Origin: Tissierellia bacterium
Lineage (GTDB): Bacteria; Bacillota; Clostridia; Peptostreptococcales; Acidaminobacteraceae
Direction of reading: 5' to 3'
Assembly: GCA_012838225.1 (NCBI GenBank)
Contig: DUPT01000007.1
Location: 1 to 55,329, forward strand
Length of the DNA: 55,329 nt
The notes under the pieces are model-generated. The model ran no database searches. It was not told the DNA's origin and saw only the letters and a program-made list of their open reading frames with translations. The translations under genes and the position numbers were made by a program. This document shows, piece after piece, positions 49,443 to 55,329 of this stretch; positions within the stretch are counted from its first letter, which is position 1; each line of letters begins with the position of its first letter.

Positions 49443-51140
49443 ATGCAATTATTTACCCGGCAAGTCATCGATCTCTTAACCCCGCCGCTGGCGGAGCACC
49501 TCAGCCCGACTGAAATCGCCCAACTGATCGAGGTCCCCAAGATCGCCGCTCAGGGCGATCTGGCCTTTCCGACCTTTCGCTTGGCGAAGCTGCTGCGAAA
49601 AGCGCCGCCGCTGATCGCTCAAGACATCGCTCAGCAGATCGAGACGGAGGCCTTCGACATCAAAACCGACGGCGCTTATATCAATTTCTTTGTTAAGCGC
49701 GAGGTCCTGGCCGAAACGGTCGTCGGCACTATTTTAGACCAGGCCGATGGCTATGGCTGCTCGGATGAGGGCCGAGGTCAACGGGTCCTGGTCGAATACA
49801 ACAGCGCCAATATCTCAAAGGACATGCACCACGGCTATATCCGGGGGCTGATGATCGGGGCGAGCATCTATAAAATCGCCCAGTGTCTGGGCTATGAGAC
49901 CGTGACCATCAATCACCTGGGAGACTACGGGATCAACTTCGGCATGATCATTGTGGCGTTTAAGCGCTGGGGGGATCGTGAAGACGTCGAGCGCCGCGGT
50001 GTCAGTGCCCTGAATGAACTCTATGTCAGGTTCAGGCAAGAGGCCGAGGATGACCCCACGCTTATGAAGGAAGCCCGCGAGTGGTTCAAGCATCTCGAAG
50101 ACGGCACCTCGGAGGAAGCCCATGAGCTGTGGACCTGGTTCAAGGAGGTCTCCCTACGCGACTACGATGTGGTCTGGCGGAAGCTGGGCTCGCATTTTGA
50201 TTCCTTTGCCGGCGAAGCCTTTTACTCCGATATGATGCCGGCGGTGCGACAGGAGCTGCTCGATAAGGAGCTGATCTTTACCGAGGACGGGGCCGAGTTG
50301 ATCGATCTCTCAAGCGAGAACCTGCCCAATATCATCGTCACCACCAGCTCCGGCAACAGCCTGTATATCACCCGGGATATCGCTGCGGCCAAATACCGTA
50401 AAGACACCTATGATTTTGCCCGAAATATTTATGTCGTCGGCAGTGAACAACGACTCCACTTCCAGCAGTTGAAGGCCATCCTCAAGAAGATGGGCTATGA
50501 CTGGTACGATCAGATCGTCCACGTCGATCACGGCCTGATCATGCTGGCCGACGGCAAGATGAGCTCGCGCACAGGCGAGGTCGTATTGCTAAACGATGTC
50601 CTAGAAACGGCCATCGAACGGACCCGACAATTGATCGAACAAAAGAACCCCGAGCTGGTCGACAAGGATGAAGTGGCCCGTCAGGTGGGCCTGGGAGCTA
50701 TCGCCTTTAAAGAGCTTTATACCTCACGCATCAAGGACTATGTGTTTGATTGGGACGATGCACTGAGCTTCGAGGGCGAGACCGGCCCCTACCTGCAATA
50801 CACCAATGTCCGCTGCCATTCCCTGCTCATGCGGGGAGGTGAGACGGAGGGTGAGATCGATTATGCCTTACTGGATGATGATTTCAGCAATGAATTGATC
50901 CGGGAATTGGCTCAATTTCCTGAAACGATCCACTTTGCCTTTGAGCGCTATGAGCCGGCGCTGATCTCGCGCTATCTCATCGGCGTCGCTAAACTGTTCA
51001 ATAAATTCTATCAGCAGGTGACGATCCTGAGCAATGTCCCGGCTGAAAGGACGGCCCGTCTGGCCTTGGTCCGGGCTGTTTCCCAAACGCTTGAAAACGG
51101 CATGAAGCTGATCAATATGGAAGCCCCCAAGAGGATGTAG
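49443..51140 (+). CDS. argS: arginyl-tRNA synthetase
   Basis: This 565-residue class I enzyme charges tRNA-Arg. NSANISKDMHHGYIRG near residue 120 is the HIGH-equivalent and GKMSSRTGEVV near residue 360 the KMSKS-equivalent. The C-terminal DALR anticodon-binding domain (about 445-565) is intact. Start choice is difficult: ATG 49443 lacks a ribosome binding site at normal distance; the only good one (AAGGAG, 49410-49415) is 27 nt upstream and the in-frame codons between contain no ATG, GTG or TTG. A T-box controls the gene. Confidence 0.93.
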   Translation: MQLFTRQVIDLLTPPLAEHLSPTEIAQLIEVPKIAAQGDLAFPTFRLAKLLRKAPPLIAQDIAQQIETEAFDIKTDGAYINFFVKREVLAETVVGTILDQADGYGCSDEGRGQRVLVEYNSANISKDMHHGYIRGLMIGASIYKIAQCLGYETVTINHLGDYGINFGMIIVAFKRWGDREDVERRGVSALNELYVRFRQEAEDDPTLMKEAREWFKHLEDGTSEEAHELWTWFKEVSLRDYDVVWRKLGSHFDSFAGEAFYSDMMPAVRQELLDKELIFTEDGAELIDLSSENLPNIIVTTSSGNSLYITRDIAAAKYRKDTYDFARNIYVVGSEQRLHFQQLKAILKKMGYDWYDQIVHVDHGLIMLADGKMSSRTGEVVLLNDVLETAIERTRQLIEQKNPELVDKDEVARQVGLGAIAFKELYTSRIKDYVFDWDDALSFEGETGPYLQYTNVRCHSLLMRGGETEGEIDYALLDDDFSNELIRELAQFPETIHFAFERYEPALISRYLIGVAKLFNKFYQQVTILSNVPAERTARLALVRAVSQTLENGMKLINMEAPKRM

Positions 51141-51141
51141 T

Positions 51142-52548
51142 ATGAAAGCAATGATCATCGGAGCGGGCAAGCTCGGCAGCCGGCTGGCAGAATTCATGAA
51201 TGCCGACGATTATGATATCATCCTGGTCGACAACAATCCCAATGTGGTCGATCGTCTAAACGAGCATATGGACGTCATCACGCTTCAAGGTAATGGCACC
51301 GACATCAACTTCCTCCAAGAGCTTGAGGTCGGCACGATGGATGTATTGATCGCCACCACCGGCAATGATGAAGCCAATGCCATGATGTGCTATTTTGCTA
51401 AAAAGCTGGGCTGTAAGCTGACCATTGCCCGGATGCGCGACATGGAATACTTGAAGCAACGTGACTTTCTCCAAGAGAGTCTCTCGGTCGACTATATCAT
51501 CAATCCCGATCAGCTGACAGCGGAGGTGATCGCGAAATATCTGCTTCGGGATGTGGTCTTTTTTACCGGTGATTTTGCCGAGGGCAAGGTCAAGATGCTC
51601 GATCTCCACCTGCGAGATCATCCCGAGCTGATCGATCGGCAGCTGATGGATATCAAGGCCTTTCGCGATCTGCTGGTCGTTGCCATACAGCGTGAGAATG
51701 AAACCATCATTCCCTACGGAGCAACCGTCCTGCAAGAGGATGATACCATCTATGTCCTGGGAAAGGATCAGGATATCAAGCTGTTCCTGAGTGAGTTCGC
51801 GCTGTCAAATATCTCAAAGCCGGTCAAAAAAGCCATGATCCTGGGCGGCGGTAAGGTTGGTGCCTATCTGGCGCTGGCACTGATCAATGCCGGGGTGGCG
51901 ACCACCATCATCGAGATCGACTACGAACGGATCAAATTCCTGGCCGAGCATGTCGAGCACGCCTTGATCATTCAAGGCGATGGCACCGATATGAACCTGC
52001 TCGAGGAAGAGGACATCGCCGGCTATGACGCCTTCATCGGCGTGACCGGGATGGATGAACAAAACCTGCTCATGGCCATCATGGCCAAGCAATACGATGT
52101 TCCCAAATCGGTCGCCAAAACCTCACGCCAAAACTATGCCCGCATCATCGATAAATTCCCGGTCGATGCCGCCATCAATCCGGTCAATATTTCAGTCTCT
52201 CAGATCCTGAAATATCTGCGCGGCGGCACCGTCGTCTCCCTCAATCTGATGCTGGGCGGCAATGCCCAGGTGCTTGAGATCATCGCCACACCGGGCATGC
52301 CCTTTATCGGCAAACGCCTGGCCGACCTCAACCTAGACAAGGGGATCATCGTCGGCACGATCGTCCACGAGGGGGTGGTATCGATCGCCAAGGGTCAAAG
52401 TATTATTCGGGCCGGTGATAAGATCATCTTGTTTGTGCTGAGTGAACAGGCTGAGCAGATGAAGAAGATCTTTATTCCGTCCAACAGGAGTGTGGTGCAT
52501 GAACTATGGGATCGTGCGAAGAGTATTAGGCAGTCTGCTACTCGTTGA
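51142..52548 (+). CDS. trkA: Trk potassium uptake regulatory protein TrkA
   Basis: This 468-residue protein is a tandem of two RCK units. Each has a Rossmann nucleotide motif (GAGKLGSRLAEFM near residue 6; GGGKVGAYLALAL near residue 234) and a TrkA-C domain. It gates the TrkH channel. Length is normal for TrkA. It starts 1 nt after argS and overlaps trkH by 50 nt. Confidence 0.95.
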   Translation: MKAMIIGAGKLGSRLAEFMNADDYDIILVDNNPNVVDRLNEHMDVITLQGNGTDINFLQELEVGTMDVLIATTGNDEANAMMCYFAKKLGCKLTIARMRDMEYLKQRDFLQESLSVDYIINPDQLTAEVIAKYLLRDVVFFTGDFAEGKVKMLDLHLRDHPELIDRQLMDIKAFRDLLVVAIQRENETIIPYGATVLQEDDTIYVLGKDQDIKLFLSEFALSNISKPVKKAMILGGGKVGAYLALALINAGVATTIIEIDYERIKFLAEHVEHALIIQGDGTDMNLLEEEDIAGYDAFIGVTGMDEQNLLMAIMAKQYDVPKSVAKTSRQNYARIIDKFPVDAAINPVNISVSQILKYLRGGTVVSLNLMLGGNAQVLEIIATPGMPFIGKRLADLNLDKGIIVGTIVHEGVVSIAKGQSIIRAGDKIILFVLSEQAEQMKKIFIPSNRSVVHELWDRAKSIRQSATR

Positions 52549-53947
52549 GGCGCTGCTGTTTCTGCCCGGTCTGTTGATCGGTCTATATTATGGAGAAGCC
52601 AGCTGGCAGGCCATGGGCATCAGTCTGATCATCACCCTGGTCGCCGGCGGGCTATTGGTGTTGTCGTCAAAACACTGCTCGACTCAGGTCCGAGCCCTCG
52701 ATGGGCTGTTGATCGTCAGCCTGGGCTGGGTCCTGGTGTCGGTGTTTGGTTCCCTGCCGTTTATGTTCTCCGGCTTTATCCCGCGGTTTGTCGATGCCTT
52801 CTTTGAGACGGTATCGGGCTTTACTACCACCGGTGCCACGATCTTGCCCGACGTCGAGGTGCTCGATAAGGGCATCCAGTTTTGGCGGATCTTTACCCAC
52901 TGGATCGGCGGGATGGGGATATTGGTCTTTTCGTTGGCTCTGCTGCCGGCTCTTGGCATCGGTTCGTTTCAGATCTTTAAAGCCGAGAGTCCGGGCCCGG
53001 TGGCCGGAAAGATCGCTCCGCGGATGAAAAACACCGCCCGCATCCTGTATCTGACCTATTTTTCGCTGACCATCTCCCAGATCATCCTACTTAAACTCGG
53101 CGGCATGACGCTCTATGAAGCCACCGTTCACTCCTTTTCGACCATGGGGACCGGTGGGTTTGGGATGTATAATGACTCGGTCGCCTCGTTCAATGATTTC
53201 TTGCAGATGACACTGGGGGTCTTCATGGTCCTGGCCGGCCTCAACTTCAGCCTCTACTATCTGGCCTATCGCCGTAAGGTCCGGGATATCCTCGAAAACG
53301 AAGAGGCCCGGTTTTTCCTAAAGATCATTGCCGGGGCAACGGTCGTGATCATGCTCGATCTGATCATCCGCTATGGCTCGGGCAGCTGGCTTGCCTTTCG
53401 CGATGCCTTTATCCAGGTGACCAGTATCATCTCGACCACCGGCATCGCCAATCATGATTATACCGCCTGGCCCTATTTTTCTCAGATGCTTCTGCTGATA
53501 TTGATGTTTGTCGGCGGCTGTGCCGGCTCGACTGCCGGCGGGATGAAGGTCATCCGGGTGCTGGTATCGACCAAACTCGTGCGACGAGAATTCTCAAAGA
53601 TCGCTCATCCCAGAGCCTATTCGCCGATCAAGGTCAATGGCCGGATCCTGCCCAATGAAATCGTTTCGGGCATCACGTCATTTCTCAGCCTCCACCTGAT
53701 GGTCTTTTTAGGCGGGGTGCTGTTTATCAGTCTGGAAAACTACGACCTGATCACAAGTATTTCCGCCGTAGCCGCCACCCTGAACAATGTCGGACCAGGC
53801 TTGGCACTGCTCGGACCGAGCTTTAACTATTCGTTCTTTAACGACGCCAGCAAGCTCTTTTTAACGCTGATGATGCTGCTGGGCCGGCTCGAGCTCTATA
53901 CCGTCATTGCCCTCTTAGCGCCTCGTCGCTGGATAGACGAGAGCTGA
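52499..53947 (+). CDS. trkH: Trk potassium uptake transmembrane protein TrkH
   Basis: This 482-residue K+ channel-like protein has four pore repeats, with filter sequences TTTGATIL, STMGTGGFGMY, TTGIANHDY and NNVGPGLALLG. HWIGGMGILVFSLALLP near residue 137 is typical of TrkH. I start it at ATG 52499, 8 nt after AGGAG; a GTG at 52490 lies in that site. It overlaps trkA, so the pair is coupled. Confidence 0.95.
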   Translation: MNYGIVRRVLGSLLLVEALLFLPGLLIGLYYGEASWQAMGISLIITLVAGGLLVLSSKHCSTQVRALDGLLIVSLGWVLVSVFGSLPFMFSGFIPRFVDAFFETVSGFTTTGATILPDVEVLDKGIQFWRIFTHWIGGMGILVFSLALLPALGIGSFQIFKAESPGPVAGKIAPRMKNTARILYLTYFSLTISQIILLKLGGMTLYEATVHSFSTMGTGGFGMYNDSVASFNDFLQMTLGVFMVLAGLNFSLYYLAYRRKVRDILENEEARFFLKIIAGATVVIMLDLIIRYGSGSWLAFRDAFIQVTSIISTTGIANHDYTAWPYFSQMLLLILMFVGGCAGSTAGGMKVIRVLVSTKLVRREFSKIAHPRAYSPIKVNGRILPNEIVSGITSFLSLHLMVFLGGVLFISLENYDLITSISAVAATLNNVGPGLALLGPSFNYSFFNDASKLFLTLMMLLGRLELYTVIALLAPRRWIDES

Positions 53948-53975
53948 TCGTCAAAAACAAGATCAAATCAAGCCA

Positions 53976-54004
53976 AAACAAAACGCCTCCAGTTGCTGGA
54001 GGCG
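53976..54004 (-). terminator. intrinsic terminator of the nhaC gene
   Basis: On the minus strand CGCCTCCAG-CAA-CTGGAGGCG (54004-53984) is followed by TTTTGTTTT. The plus-strand reading has no T-run, so it serves the minus-strand gene. Confidence 0.85.
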
Positions 54005-54024
54005 CTGTTGATTGGAGTAGTGGA

Positions 54025-55329
54025 TCAAACGGTAGCGGTATCTTTGGTCTTATCGAGCTTTTCCATCGAGAAGCCGGTGAAGCCGTAGATGATCGAAACG
54101 ATCGGGTTCAACCAGTTGAGGAAGGCATACGGCACATACGACCACGGCTCGATGGCCAGGGCCTCGATCATGAACGCCCCGCAGGTGTTCCACGGAATGA
54201 GCGGTGAGGTCAAGGTACCGCTGTCCTCCAAGGCACGTGAGAGGTTTTTCGGATGGAGGTTTTGAGCCTCATAGGCTGTCTTATACATCCGACCGGTAAT
54301 GACGATCGAGAGGTATTGGTCGGCCGTGACGAAGTTGATAAAGATACAGGTGACGATGGTGGCTGTGACCAGTCCGCCGACGCCTCGGGCGATCTTTAGG
54401 ATGACATCGACCAAAGAGCCCAGCATCCCGGTCGTCTCCATCACGCCGCCAAAGATCATGGCGCAAAGGATGAGAGAGATGGTCCACATCATGGAGTCGA
54501 GGCCGCCTCGGGTGAGGAGCTCATCCACCGCCTCCATGCCGGTGGCCGATTCATAGCCGTAGTGCAGGCCGTTTAGGGCATCCCCCAGCGGCACGCCCTG
54601 AAAGAGCATGGCGGCGATGCTGCCTAGGAGCGCCCCGATGAACAGGCCCGGGATCGCCGGCACCTTCATCACGACCAGAGCGATCGTAATGACCGGGATC
54701 AGCAGCAGCAGCGGGCTTAGGTGGAACTGAGCCGTCAGAGCGGTGTTATACTCCGCGATCATCGTGGTATCGATCGTGCCGGCGCCATAGCGCAGACCGA
54801 TGATGACAAACAAGATAGCAGCGATGATATAGGTCGGCACCGTGGTGTAGAACATATGACGGATATGCTCAAACAGCGTCGCCCCGGACATCGCCGGTGC
54901 CAGGTTGGTGGTGTCGGAGAGGGGAGACATCTTATCACCGAAGTAGGCGCCGGAGATGATGGCCCCGCCGATGATGGGCGATGGGATCCCGAGGCTGGTA
55001 CCGATCCCGACTAGGGCGATACCGACCGTACCGGCCGTCGTCCAGGAGGAGCCGGTCGCCAGCGACACGATCGAGCTCAGGATCAGTGCGGCCAATAAGA
55101 AGATCTTGGGAGAAATGATCTGCAGTCCGTAGTAGATCATGGTCGGAACGACACCGGATTGGATCCAGCTGCCGATGACCATACCGATGACCATCAAAAT
55201 AATGATTGCGATAAGCGAGAGTTTGATGGTCTCAAAGATGCCCTCTTCAATGACTTCCCAGGGGGTCTTTAGAACGAATACACCGATCAGTGTAGCAAAC
55301 ATCGCCGAAATGAAGATCGGGATATGTAC
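54025..55329 (-). CDS. nhaC: Na+/H+ antiporter NhaC family, N-terminus outside window
   Basis: At least 434 residues of a polytopic NhaC antiporter are visible, with about ten hydrophobic helices. SGAYFGDKMSPLSDTTNLAPAM near residue 145 is the family signature that carries charged and polar residues of the transport path. On the minus strand the frame remains open up to the window edge (VHIPIFISAM before the ATG at 55302), and relatives are 20-60 residues longer, so the true start lies beyond 55329. It exports Na+ (or Na+/lactate or malate in some relatives). Confidence 0.9.
   Translation of the reverse strand, partial: VHIPIFISAMFATLIGVFVLKTPWEVIEEGIFETIKLSLIAIIILMVIGMVIGSWIQSGVVPTMIYYGLQIISPKIFLLAALILSSIVSLATGSSWTTAGTVGIALVGIGTSLGIPSPIIGGAIISGAYFGDKMSPLSDTTNLAPAMSGATLFEHIRHMFYTTVPTYIIAAILFVIIGLRYGAGTIDTTMIAEYNTALTAQFHLSPLLLLIPVITIALVVMKVPAIPGLFIGALLGSIAAMLFQGVPLGDALNGLHYGYESATGMEAVDELLTRGGLDSMMWTISLILCAMIFGGVMETTGMLGSLVDVILKIARGVGGLVTATIVTCIFINFVTADQYLSIVITGRMYKTAYEAQNLHPKNLSRALEDSGTLTSPLIPWNTCGAFMIEALAIEPWSYVPYAFLNWLNPIVSIIYGFTGFSMEKLDKTKDTATV

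Noticed and set aside
1..55329. CRISPR array, insertion sequence, prophage or rRNA genes
   Set aside because: No regularly spaced repeats, transposase, integrase or phage gene, and no rRNA sequence was recognised.

Overview
The window is a gene-dense stretch of roughly 50-55% G+C (judged by eye) from an anaerobic Bacillota, most like Clostridia. The evidence is three tRNA-sensing T-box leaders before aminoacyl-tRNA synthetase genes, a ribosomal protein L27 with the cleavable N-terminal extension next to its Prp protease, a zapA-mutS2 pair, a GerMN-domain protein, Ktr potassium uptake, a cobalamin-binding radical SAM protein, and a complete selenocysteine pathway. Genus cannot be told from the sequence alone. 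Very many genes overlap by the ATGA or TAATG junctions typical of long operons.

Layout. 1-4847: radical SAM/DUF2344/RNase G set, then a Gfo/Idh oxidoreductase and truA. 4848-6582: a relic of a tandem duplication (truA tail plus SDR gene), an intact SDR gene and a DsrE-like gene. 6608-10402: rplU-prp-rpmA, then obgE-yhbY-nadD-yqeK. 10456-14942: rsfS, a lipoprotein, yajQ, a flavoprotein, an M24 peptidase, a VOC protein and a B3/4-domain protein. 14960-15289: a chimeric SDR remnant. 15286-18268: T-box-leuS and a small membrane protein. 18537-20367: an exported protein, RidA and a His-rich lipoprotein. 20518-25744: a DUF3798 binding-protein gene that has lost its start and signal peptide, followed by an intact ABC ATPase and two permeases.

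25811-33655: comEA, then selD-selA-selB. selD itself carries an in-frame UGA (Sec18) with a SECIS-like hairpin. An OmpR-type two-component system and a GerMN membrane protein follow. The selenocysteine tRNA lies on the opposite strand directly against the plsY stop codon, so tRNA-Sec, SelA, SelB and SelD (with one selenoprotein client, SelD) all lie within about 7 kb.

33656-37963: plsY, ktrB-ktrA, a DUF1445 gene and an rRNA methyltransferase. 38094-39044: a broken AAA ATPase. 39087-45559: T-box-pheS-pheT, zapA, mutS2. 45580-49180: a DUF4153 membrane protein, an FMN reductase, and a rhomboid protease with an unknown partner. 49182-53947: T-box-argS, then trkA-trkH. 53984-55329: an NhaC antiporter running off the window end.

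Most of the window is housekeeping. The parts that most repay a second look are the selenocysteine cluster (Sec-encoded SelD, an intrinsic terminator wrapped around the selD stop codon, tRNA-Sec fused to the plsY transcript), the decapitated DUF3798 gene, and three independent gene relics.
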